Source of the DNA: Paracoccus haematequi
GTDB taxonomy: Bacteria > Pseudomonadota > Alphaproteobacteria > Rhodobacterales > Rhodobacteraceae
Assembly: GCF_900631945.1 (NCBI RefSeq)
Contig: NZ_UZWE01000035.1
Coordinates: 1-33,947 of the forward strand
Direction: 5' to 3'
Length of the DNA: 33,947 nt
Made by a program: the position numbers and the translations under genes. The notes below the pieces were generated by a model, which saw nothing but the letters and a program-made list of their open reading frames with translations, was not told where the DNA came from and made no database searches. Shown here in pieces: positions 7,560 to 13,917 of this stretch. Each line of letters starts with the position of its first letter. The stretch's first letter is position 1.

Positions 7560-8561
7560 CTTAGAAGCCTATCTACTGGGTCCAACGCAGGGAACCCCTG
7601 CTATGTGGAGATGGCTCCTGATTTTGACCGAAGCTTGCTTCGCCCCATCAGCGACATTCCCCTGGCAATCTCGCTACGGTGAGCATGAGCGGCTGGTTTC
7701 GGGAAGCCAAGCTGTGGCGCCACCGCTCTCCGGACTGGCCGCTTTGGGCCGAGCCGCCCGCTGCACACCCAATCCGCGCTACCATGCTGCGGCTTGCCTG
7801 AATGTCTCTGTTGGGCTCAAAGCCACCGGCCCTAATGTGGAGGACGTCGGGGGCAACCCGACGCACGCAAATGACACCAGGCGCCTTGCTGTCCTCCACG
7901 CTTTCGATCCTGAAGGCGAGGACATCAGGCCATTCAGAGTCAGCCATCGTAGTGTAGTCGAACAGATCCGATTAAAGGCTCACTGCCACGACAGCTGAGG
8001 TGCATCTGCTGCAGGGTTCGTGGTGTAGCGGCGGTCCGACGCAGGCGCTGTATGGACCGAGCTCCAGGATATACGATAATGGTCATTGCCCCCTATGACT
8101 GATCTTATTGAACCAGGTCTTCTGCGGCCAAGGCAGTGCATCGCTCGATGAGACTGCGGTCGCCATCGCCTAGAGGCCTTGCCATGCATGATGAGCGGCT
8201 TGGATCCCATCGTCCGCACCATTCTTTACGACAAGACTGGATGTGGTTTGGACGTTTCCCTGAAAGCCGATTTCGATCCGCATCTTGTCCGCACCACAGC
8301 TCATCACGCGGTTCGGCTCACCGCAAAAACCTGTTTCTCAGGTCCGAAATGTCGCATCTGCGTTAAGTCCGGCCCACAGGTTCAGCAAAACCAAGGGTAT
8401 TCTGTGCAAGTCGTGTTAACTTTCAGCACCTCGTGACATGCAGATCTTTCCACACGGCAGCTGGACAATTAACAAATGCAGCCAAAATTACGGGAAATCT
8501 TACCCTTGTGGAGAGAGTTAGCCGTCGGAAGGTAACTTTTTCCGCGGCCATGTTAACTCGC
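7560..8561. other. 1-kb stretch without a convincing gene
   Basis: Several short frames exist on both strands, but none has a good ribosome binding site or a recognisable product apart from the weak candidate at 7648 to 7947. The promoter of the large membrane protein should lie in the first 150 bp. The last 150 bp before the HNH gene's 3' end are AT-rich and contain two GTTAAC sites, at about 8414 and 8551. The stretch probably consists of decayed genes. Confidence 0.5.
7648..7947 (-). CDS. Possible small hypothetical protein
   Basis: A 99-residue frame. The first half ('SEWPDVLAFRIESVEDSK', 'VAPDVLHIRAGGFEP') reads like a real protein with balanced composition. The second half is rich in Gly, Ser and Arg and may be frame-run through non-coding DNA. 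The ATG at 7947 has no clear ribosome binding site; the frame is open only eight codons further upstream to a TAA. It could be the remains of a larger gene. No family was recognised. Confidence 0.22.
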   Translation of the reverse strand: MADSEWPDVLAFRIESVEDSKAPGVICVRRVAPDVLHIRAGGFEPNRDIQASRSMVARIGCAAGGSAQSGQSGERWRHSLASRNQPLMLTVARLPGECR

Positions 8562-9047
8562 CTACGCAGACAAGCGACGCTGTGTAGCTTGTCTTTCCCG
8601 GGCGCGGCGCTGCAGACGAGTAATGGCAGCGGCCGCCTCGTCCATGGTTTCAAATGCGCCGAGGTTGATCGTGACGCCCTGCACGGCGACCATCGCTTCA
8701 AAGGATGTGCCCACCTTCCAGACGTCCATGCAGGTCGTCGTCTGGCGCCGAGGTGCGCGGTATTGCCTCTTCTGGCTACGCTCACCCTCGCGCAGGTTTG
8801 CCCAGCGGTTGTCGCCATGATCGCCATTGATGTGCTCGACGTTCCAGCGCGGCATTACACCGGTCATCCAGAGCCAGGCCAGCCGGTGCAGCAGATGGCT
8901 CTGGCGGTCGATGGACACTTTCAGAAAGCCGCGGCTATCATGGACGGTGCCAGCAGTTCTTCCTTTTCGCCGTCCCTTGGCGAATGTGAAGACTCCTGTC
9001 TCGGGGTCGTAGTTAAGCACCTGGCGCAGGCGGTTTTGAGTCAACAT
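8562..9047 (-). CDS. HNH endonuclease with C-terminal AP2-like domain
   Basis: A 161-residue phage-type HNH endonuclease. After an N-terminal strand region ('YDPETGVFTFAKGRRKGRTAGTV', about 13 to 35) comes the HNH core: 'HRLAWLWMTGVMP' at 54 to 66, then 'VEHINGDHGDNRWANLR' at 70 to 86 with His72, Asn74, Asn80 and Asn84 in the usual places. Residues 105 to 145 ('WKVGTSFEAMVAVQGVTINLGAFETMDEAAAAI') match the AP2-like DNA-binding domain often attached to these nucleases. Such genes are free-standing homing endonucleases in phages and prophages. The ATG at 9047 is preceded by GGGATGA at good spacing. The gene looks complete and is probably phage-derived cargo of the island. Confidence 0.88.
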   Translation of the reverse strand: MLTQNRLRQVLNYDPETGVFTFAKGRRKGRTAGTVHDSRGFLKVSIDRQSHLLHRLAWLWMTGVMPRWNVEHINGDHGDNRWANLREGERSQKRQYRAPRRQTTTCMDVWKVGTSFEAMVAVQGVTINLGAFETMDEAAAAITRLQRRARERQATQRRLSA

Positions 9048-9405
9048 TATTCATCCCAATAGCTCAAGGTTACCAATGGCATATGGGGATCCGCTGCCGC
9101 CGCGCCGAGCGGGAGGAGCCGAATCCAGATGCATTTCTGGATATCGAAGCTGATTGGCGCCGAGTTTCCGCCCACGGAAGAGGCATCATGTCCTTCTTAA
9201 ATCCCACCACGTGTTACTTGGCAGGAAGGCGGAGGGTTCGGGCGCCCCGATCCGGCTGGGGATGGAGGCACCCCCATCGACTTTAGCTGTTTCTTCTAAG
9301 ACTTCGGTCCCTCGCAAACCTCATGCTGCATCATGCGAGTCCCCACCCGACCGCACAGGTGCTCTCAGGTAGGTAGGTCATGTAAACAACCAGATGAGAC
9401 TGCGC
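9048..9405. other. Spacer between HNH gene and Xre regulator
   Basis: This 358-bp stretch separates divergent genes and should contain both promoters. The only candidate gene is the 23-codon frame at 9129. Just before the regulator there is a short tandem of GTAGGTAGGT at about 9369 to 9378. Nothing else could be supported. Confidence 0.4.
9129..9200 (+). CDS. Possible 23-residue small ORF
   Basis: A short frame beginning MHFWISKLIG and ending 'EASCPS' has a good Shine-Dalgarno (GGGAGGA at 9110 to 9116), although the spacing of about 12 nt is rather long. The first half is amphipathic and the codons look normal for the genome. It could be a leader peptide, a small membrane-active peptide or the start of a truncated gene. 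There is no further support. Confidence 0.25.
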   Translation: MHFWISKLIGAEFPPTEEASCPS

Positions 9406-9804
9406 ATGACCAATCCCTACCAGAACACCGAAACCGCCAAGCTGATCGCCGGCCGCATCCGTGACCTGTCGCATCGCAAGACCCAGGCGGAGATCGCCAG
9501 CGAAGCAGGTTTCGCGAATGCGAACATGATGACCTTCCTGAAGAACGGGCGTAACAAGGTGCCCCTGGACCGTGTGCCTTCGCTTGCGAAGGCCTTGGAG
9601 GTCGATCCGGCTTACCTGATGCGTCTGACTCTCGATCAGGCGGTGGGGGCAACGGCGGCGAAGGCGATCACCGAGATCTTCGGCACGCCGGCCACCGAAA
9701 ACGAACGTGGCTGGCTGAGCGAGATCCGTGATGCATCTGACAACACTGACCCCAGGCTGACCGCACGGTCGCGGGCGATGCTGCGCGGGATCTTCGGCAA
9801 GTAG
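9406..9804 (+). CDS. Xre-like helix-turn-helix regulator
   Basis: From ATG 9406 the product is 132 residues. Residues 10 to 70 form a helix-turn-helix of the lambda-repressor/Xre type: 'KTQAEIASEAGFANANMMTFLKNGRNKVPLDRVPSLAKALEVDPAYL' has the usual shape of helix 2, turn, helix 3 and the closing helices. The C-terminal half ('AVGATAAKAITEIFGTPATENERGWLSEIRDAS') is helical and may be for dimerisation. An alternative ATG at 9394 adds four residues; neither start has a strong ribosome binding site. Its place on the island next to an AlpA-like gene suggests control of element genes, perhaps excision or maintenance. The target is unknown. Confidence 0.8.
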   Translation: MTNPYQNTETAKLIAGRIRDLSHRKTQAEIASEAGFANANMMTFLKNGRNKVPLDRVPSLAKALEVDPAYLMRLTLDQAVGATAAKAITEIFGTPATENERGWLSEIRDASDNTDPRLTARSRAMLRGIFGK

Positions 9805-9859
9805 AACAGGTCTTGGATCTCTCTCTTCTTGGCCGACTCGATCATAGGGGCAGCTGACG

Positions 9860-10003
9860 ATGAACGAGAAGGCATGGATCGAGCTCATCGGGATGATCAC
9901 CGACACAGAGACCTCAGGGTCATCCCAAGTTCTGTGCGGGCATTGCGCGAGTTCCAGGACGCGGGATGAGTCGCCCGGCATGGAGAGGTCAGCCATTCCC
10001 TGA
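9860..10003 (+). CDS. Possible 47-residue protein downstream of the Xre regulator
   Basis: A short frame starts MNEKAWIELIGMITD and ends 'SPGMERSAIP'. It has AGGGG about 9 nt before its ATG and begins 55 nt after the regulator's stop on the same strand. The first 25 residues look protein-like; the rest, with 'VLCGHCASSRTRDES', holds two Cys in a CxxC pattern. It may be a real small protein or the surviving N-terminus of a longer gene. Confidence 0.35.
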   Translation: MNEKAWIELIGMITDTETSGSSQVLCGHCASSRTRDESPGMERSAIP

Positions 10004-10033
10004 ACCGGAGTGGCTGACTTCTCGACATCAACC

Positions 10034-10258
10034 TTAGGCTGCCATGCTCAAGCCGACGCTGAACACAAAGCACGCCTGTAGCTGGCTCTCATGCTCAATG
10101 AGATCAGACATGCGCCAACGGGTGCAGTTAGGACCGACACGCACTGGCGCAGGAAATTCGCCGTCGCGCTTCCAGCGCCAGATGCTGTCAGTCGAAACGC
10201 CGTAGCGTTCGGCTACCTGACCGACGGACAAGTAAACAGCCGTGGATGATGCGGTCAT
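10034..10258 (-). CDS. AlpA-family excisionase-like transcriptional regulator
   Basis: A 74-residue protein with a MerR/AlpA-type winged helix: 'YLSVGQVAERYGVSTDSIWRWKRDGEFPAPVRVGPNCTRWRMSDLIEHE' spans residues 9 to 57, including the 'IWRWKRDGEFPAPVRVG' signature of AlpA proteins. Such proteins act as excisionases (recombination directionality factors) or activate integrase genes on P4-like elements and islands. A clear AGGAG lies 8 nt before the ATG. It sits 228 bp from the 3' end of tRNA-Phe, exactly where a tRNA-targeting element would carry its integration genes, but the matching integrase is not present next to it. The element may therefore be partly deleted. Confidence 0.85.
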   Translation of the reverse strand: MTASSTAVYLSVGQVAERYGVSTDSIWRWKRDGEFPAPVRVGPNCTRWRMSDLIEHESQLQACFVFSVGLSMAA

Positions 10259-10398
10259 GTATATCGCTCCTGAGTCTCGTTGGATAGGGACAGCTACTCA
10301 GGATATACGGCGGTCACTCGAAAGATGTTCATGGGATGGGATGCGAGACAACCCGGCTTGTCGGCATAGGTCGTTACTTCGCCTACCAAGAACATTAT

Positions 10399-10419
10399 GT
10401 AGCCCAGACGTAGCCCAGA
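10399..10419. repeat. Tandem GTAGCCCAGA repeat next to tRNA-Phe
   Basis: Two identical 10-bp copies, GTAGCCCAGA at 10399 to 10408 and again at 10410 to 10419, are spaced 11 bp apart, about one helical turn. They lie 67 bp from the tRNA-Phe 3' end, where arm-type integrase or excisionase sites are expected. The role is an inference. Confidence 0.45.
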
Positions 10420-10485
10420 AATGACGCTCCTCCTGCATCTAGGGGAGCCAACACCAATACTTACTTGTATTTTCTGGAAGTTTTA

Positions 10486-10561
10486 TGGTGCCCGGAGGCG
10501 GATTCGAACCACCGACACGCGGATTTTCAATCCGCTGCTCTACCAACTGAGCTATCCGGGC
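10486..10561 (-). tRNA. tRNA-Phe (GAA)
   Basis: The minus strand gives a complete 76-nt tRNA that starts GCCCGGATAGCTCAG and ends GGTTCGAATCC...CCGGGCACCA. The acceptor stem GCCCGGA pairs with TCCGGGC, and the anticodon loop ATTGAAAAT carries GAA. The CCA is encoded. The 3' end faces the accessory island, so the gene's 3' part is a likely integration site, and it marks the border between island and core genome. Confidence 0.97.
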
Positions 10562-10598
10562 ACTTGGCGCGCCGTTTGGCGCGTGGTGTGGGCGGTGT

Positions 10599-10802
10599 TT
10601 ACGGGCGCTTGGGGCGGCTGTCCAGCCCCTCGGCGTGGTTTTTTTCGTCCGCGCCCTGATCCGAGGACAGATCGTCCTGCGGCTGGCCGGGGATGACATA
10701 GGCGCCGCGCAGCCAGCGGGCCAGGTCGACATCGGCACAGCGTTTCGAACAGAACGGGCGATAAGCAGGGACGCCGGGCTTGTCGCAGATCGGGCAGGCC
10801 AT
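10599..10802 (-). CDS. yacG: DNA gyrase inhibitor YacG
   Basis: A 67-residue zinc protein with the family's four ligands: Cys3 and Cys6 in 'CPICDKPG' and Cys18 and Cys22 in 'FCSKRCADVDLARWL'. 'AYVIPG' follows, then a low-complexity acidic tail. YacG binds the GyrB C-terminal region and blocks DNA binding by gyrase in vitro. The start codon at 10802 shares one base with the stop of the RNase E/G gene (TGATG), so the two are translationally coupled. It is the last gene of the infA-maf-RNase cluster, with tRNA-Phe 37 bp downstream on the same strand. Confidence 0.95.
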   Translation of the reverse strand: MACPICDKPGVPAYRPFCSKRCADVDLARWLRGAYVIPGQPQDDLSSDQGADEKNHAEGLDSRPKRP

Positions 10803-11854
10803 CAGCCGCGCCTCCGTGCCAGGCGGTGCAGCGGGATGCGGTCGCGTTTGCGGTTGATCTCGTAAAGGCCCATGGTGGTCCAGCCGATCAGCGATGTTTC
10901 GGCGCTTTCGCCCTTGAAGGCGGCGCGCAGCACCTGGTCCAGCGTGGCGCGGTCGCGCTTGGGGATCGGGGCGAAATCGACGACCACCTGCCCGCCCAAG
11001 CCTCGCAGGCGCAACTGGCGCGGCAGGTCGCGGGCCAGGGCGATATTGGCCTTCAGCGCGGCGGCGGGGCTGCCGTCCTGGCCGGTGTTCACGTCGATGG
11101 CCAGCAGGGCGCGGGTCGGCTCGATCACCGCCAGCGCCCCGCCGCCGGGCAGGGGCACGTCGGGCGACAGCAGGGCATCCACCGCCTCCAGCACGCCGCA
11201 GCGGTCGAAGCTGCCCTCGCCCTCCTCGACCATGTCGGGTTCGGGGTCGGCCCAATCCATCCAGGCCTGCTCGTGCGGCGAAGCCGCACCCAGCAGCAGT
11301 TCGGGCGCCCCCGCCTGTTCGCCCGCGACCTTGGCGGACAGGTCCAGAAGGCTGCGCAGTTCCTCGGCGATCTCCTTGCCCGGGGCCTGGGCGCAGAGGC
11401 TGCGGAAGATGATGCCGGTTCCGTCGGGCGGGGCGGCGCCGTCGCCGAGCGCGGTCAGGTCCGCGCGCAGATCCGCATCGCGGATGCGGCGAGAGACGTT
11501 GATGCCGGGCGCGCCGGGCGTCACCAGCACATGCCGGCCCCGGAACACGATGCGCGAGGTGACGGGGATCGCCTTGCCCTCGTCCGCCACGCCCGTCACC
11601 TGGACCAGCAGGGACTGGCCTTCGCGCAGGCCGGATCGGTCGCGCAGATAGCCGCGCTGACCCTCGGGCAGGCGCATGAAGACGCCGCCCTGCCCCTTCA
11701 TCAGGCGTTCGACCACGCCCCGGCAGATGTCGCCGGGCACCAGCGGGGCCAGCAGATTGGCATCGACCAGCAGGTCGGTCAGAACGCCGTCCTCGATCAG
11801 GGCGGCGGCCTCGGCCCCGAACAACTGGCCCAGGATGACCTGACGTCCCTTCAT
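10802..11854 (-). CDS. Ribonuclease E/G family protein
   Basis: A 350-residue, shortened member of the RNase E/G family. An S1-like RNA-binding region lies at about 30 to 105. The DNase I-like catalytic part has both metal-binding aspartates: Asp254 in 'LLAIDVNTG' and Asp293 in '[13 protein letters not shown]'. The C-terminal '[19 protein letters not shown]' matches the end of the RNase G catalytic domain. It is shorter than E. coli RNase G (about 490) and I see no zinc-link CPxC motif, so it may not form the usual tetramer. The ATG at 11854 overlaps the maf stop by four bases (ATGA) and begins [11 protein letters not shown] longer open frame upstream is maf read in another frame. Confidence 0.93.
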   Translation of the reverse strand: MKGRQVILGQLFGAEAAALIEDGVLTDLLVDANLLAPLVPGDICRGVVERLMKGQGGVFMRLPEGQRGYLRDRSGLREGQSLLVQVTGVADEGKAIPVTSRIVFRGRHVLVTPGAPGINVSRRIRDADLRADLTALGDGAAPPDGTGIIFRSLCAQAPGKEIAEELRSLLDLSAKVAGEQAGAPELLLGAASPHEQAWMDWADPEPDMVEEGEGSFDRCGVLEAVDALLSPDVPLPGGGALAVIEPTRALLAIDVNTGQDGSPAAALKANIALARDLPRQLRLRGLGGQVVVDFAPIPKRDRATLDQVLRAAFKGESAETSLIGWTTMGLYEINRKRDRIPLHRLARRRG

Positions 11855-12459
11855 GGGCGGGCTTCCTTCATGGTTATGCCACAGGCGGCCAGCATGGCGG
11901 CGGTCTCGGACAGGGGCAGGCCGACGACGGATGAGAACGACCCCTGGATCCAGGGAATGAAGGCGGCGGCCGCCCCCTGGATCGCATAGCCGCCCGCCTT
12001 TCCCTGCCAGTCGCCGATATCGAGATAGGCTTGCAATTCGGCGGCGCCGATCGGGCGCATCCGCACGGTGGTTTCCACCAGGCGATCGCGCGTCGTATCG
12101 CCGTATCGCAAGGCGACAGCGGTCAGGACGCGGTGGCGCCGCCCCGACATCAGGCGCATGAACGCGGCGGCCTGATCGCGGGATTCGGGCTTGCCGAGGA
12201 TTCGGCGACCCACCGCGACGGTGGTATCGGCACACAGCAGAACCTCGCCAGGGCCAAGATCGAAGGCCTGGGCCTTGGCCAGGGCGATCCGTCGCACGTA
12301 ATCGCGCGCCATTTCGCCCTTGATCGGGGTTTCATCGATATCGGCGCTGCGAATGTCATCGGGAACGATGCCGATCTGCGCCAGAAGATCCAGGCGGCGC
12401 GGACTGGCCGAGCCCAGGATCAGACGCGGGCGCGATGCGGCCGGGGCGCGCGCGGTCAT
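11851..12459 (-). CDS. maf: Maf family nucleoside triphosphate pyrophosphatase
   Basis: A 202-residue Maf/YhdE-type enzyme. These are housekeeping pyrophosphatases that hydrolyse dTTP, UTP or modified nucleotides to monophosphates. The substrate-binding motif 'GSASPRR' is at about 16 to 22, followed by 'DIDETP', then the catalytic '[16 protein letters not shown]' with its Asp, and '[16 protein letters not shown]', all typical. The start ATG 12459 (MTARAPA) fits the family better than the upstream start at 12528, which would run into infA. The stop overlaps the RNase E/G start. The infA-maf-RNase-yacG order is common in the Rhodobacteraceae. Confidence 0.95.
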   Translation of the reverse strand: MTARAPAASRPRLILGSASPRRLDLLAQIGIVPDDIRSADIDETPIKGEMARDYVRRIALAKAQAFDLGPGEVLLCADTTVAVGRRILGKPESRDQAAAFMRLMSGRRHRVLTAVALRYGDTTRDRLVETTVRMRPIGAAELQAYLDIGDWQGKAGGYAIQGAAAAFIPWIQGSFSSVVGLPLSETAAMLAACGITMKEARP

Positions 12460-12487
12460 CGCGGCACCCTCCTGTCGGAAGGCCGCG

Positions 12488-12706
12488 TCACTTGAAGCGG
12501 TAATTGATCCGTCCCTTGGACAGGTCATAGGTGTTCATTTCCACCTGCACCTTGTCGCCGGCAAGGACGCGGATGCGGTTCTTGCGCATCTTTCCTGCCA
12601 TATGCGCAATGATCTCATGGCCGTTTTCCAGCTCGACCCTGAACGTCGCATTCGGCAGGAGTTCCTTCACGACGCCGGGGAATTCGAGCATTTCTTCCTT
12701 GGCCAT
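12488..12706 (-). CDS. infA: Translation initiation factor IF-1
   Basis: A 72-residue OB-fold protein starting [11 protein letters not shown] and ending 'KGRINYRFK', nearly identical to IF-1 throughout, with '[13 protein letters not shown]' in the middle. It binds the A site of the 30S subunit during initiation. The ATG at 12706 gives the canonical length; a GTG two codons earlier (12712) is possible but less likely. GGATGGAG lies just upstream as ribosome binding site. The maf start follows 28 nt after its stop, so it leads the infA-maf-RNase-yacG cluster. Confidence 0.98.
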   Translation of the reverse strand: MAKEEMLEFPGVVKELLPNATFRVELENGHEIIAHMAGKMRKNRIRVLAGDKVQVEMNTYDLSKGRINYRFK

Positions 12707-12749
12707 GTTCACTCCATCCTGATCGCCCCGCCTGATTCGGGACCGGGGT

Positions 12750-12778
12750 TAAATGCGACCCCAACGCCCGGATTTCAA
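12750..12778 (-). promoter_or_regulatory. Possible sigma70-type promoter of infA
   Basis: On the minus strand TTGAAA (12778 to 12773) is followed, after 17 bp, by CATTTA (12755 to 12750), about 45 bp before the infA start. The -35 element is good and the -10 poor, which is common in this group. It lies in the 86-bp gap between the FliM-like gene and infA. Confidence 0.3.
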
Positions 12779-12792
12779 GTGTAAAGAGCATT

Positions 12793-13857
12793 TCACGCCC
12801 CCAGGCCGCGCACCGCCACGACCTCTGCCTCCGGTGCGGCGCGGAACGGGTCGTTGTCGGCCAGATCGGCGGGCGGCGGCGCGACGGACGGGGAAGCGGG
12901 GTCCAGCCGCGGCGGCGCAACGGTTCCGGCCGCGTCATGCAGCCGGAGGGCATGGCAGCCCTCGGCCTCGCCCAGCTTGCCGGTGGCCAGCAGTTGGCCG
13001 TCCGGCGTCTCCAGCCGGGCTTCGGCCAGGGTGACGCGCGGCAGGGCCATCAACTTGCCCGGAACCAGGGCGCGCAATTCGCCCAGGGTCATGGTCCGGC
13101 GGCAGAGGATGCCCACCACCTCGACCGGGGCCTCGGCCATGGCGCGGGCTAGCGTCTGGACCTGGGCGGCCTCGGGCTGGGGCGCGGAGCCTGCGGGGGC
13201 TGCGGCCCGTGCGGCGGGTTGCGGCAGGGCCGGGCGCGCGTCGGGCTTGTGGGGGACGGCGATCAGAATCCGGCCGTCGCGGGTTTCCGCGCCGCCGAAG
13301 CGCAGGTCGAAGGACAGGCTGCGATAAGGCCGATCCTCCAGCATCAGCATCAGCGGGCGCGGATCGTCCAGATGGGTCGCATAGCGATAGCCGTGGATCG
13401 GCCCGAAGCCGTCCACCGCCGCCATTTCCGTTCCCAGTTCGGACATCAGCGCATTGACGAAATCGACGCAGATCGCCGCGTCGCTGCGGGTCAGGCGGCG
13501 GCGTTCGGCGGGCCGCCCGGTAATCCGGCCCAAAGCCTGAACCTCGATCAAGGCGGTGACGGTCTCGAACCCCAGGGCCATCATGCCGATCTGGTCGCCC
13601 GGCCCTTGCAGCACGATCAGCAGCGACGGGTCGGGCAGCAGTTCCGGCAGATCCGCCAGGGTCGCGATGCCGGGCCTGATCTCGACCGGCAGGACGGGCA
13701 TCCGGTACAGCCGTTCGGCCGCGCGCCCCACCGCATTGGCCGCGGCACGGGCGGGCGACAGGGGCTGAGGCTGGGGAATGCGTCCGGGCCTGTCCGAATC
13801 GCCCTTGCGCACCCGCAGCAGCGTTTTCAACAGTCCCGCCTGACCAGATTGCGCCAT
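12793..13857 (-). CDS. FliM/FliN-type (SPOA domain) protein, stand-alone
   Basis: A 354-residue protein from ATG 13857 (MAQSGQAGLLK). The middle part ('LPVEIRPGIATLADLPELL', 'GDQIGMMALGFETVTALIEVQALG', 'VDFVNALMSELG') resembles the FliM middle domain. The C-terminal segment 'APVEVVGILCRRTMTLGELRALVPGKLMALP' is a SPOA/FliN-like domain, followed by a variable Pro/Ala-rich tail. FliM and FliN form the flagellar switch and bind CheY-P, but no flagellar or chemotaxis gene is nearby. The neighbour upstream is a membrane-bound histidine kinase, 60 bp away on the same strand, so the two may be co-transcribed. The function outside a motor is unknown; it may be an orphan part of a motility system encoded elsewhere. 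Confidence 0.8.
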   Translation of the reverse strand: MAQSGQAGLLKTLLRVRKGDSDRPGRIPQPQPLSPARAAANAVGRAAERLYRMPVLPVEIRPGIATLADLPELLPDPSLLIVLQGPGDQIGMMALGFETVTALIEVQALGRITGRPAERRRLTRSDAAICVDFVNALMSELGTEMAAVDGFGPIHGYRYATHLDDPRPLMLMLEDRPYRSLSFDLRFGGAETRDGRILIAVPHKPDARPALPQPAARAAAPAGSAPQPEAAQVQTLARAMAEAPVEVVGILCRRTMTLGELRALVPGKLMALPRVTLAEARLETPDGQLLATGKLGEAEGCHALRLHDAAGTVAPPRLDPASPSVAPPPADLADNDPFRAAPEAEVVAVRGLGA

Positions 13858-13917
13858 GATCGCCCCGAATCGCCCTTGCTTGACCTGCACTGTGGCAAGA
13901 AGCGGTTGAGAAAGGGT

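Noticed and set aside
7980..8222. 80-codon frame on the minus strand
   Set aside because: It has unusual composition (many Arg, His, Trp, Ser), no ribosome binding site and no recognisable motif.
1..10485. CRISPR array or direct repeat of the tRNA-Phe 3' end within the island
   Set aside because: No regularly spaced repeats were seen, and no second copy of the tRNA-Phe 3' sequence was noticed, so the left border of that element was not called.
11855..12235. N-terminal extension of the RNase E/G frame
   Set aside because: It is maf read in another frame; ATG 11854 with the ATGA overlap is the real start.
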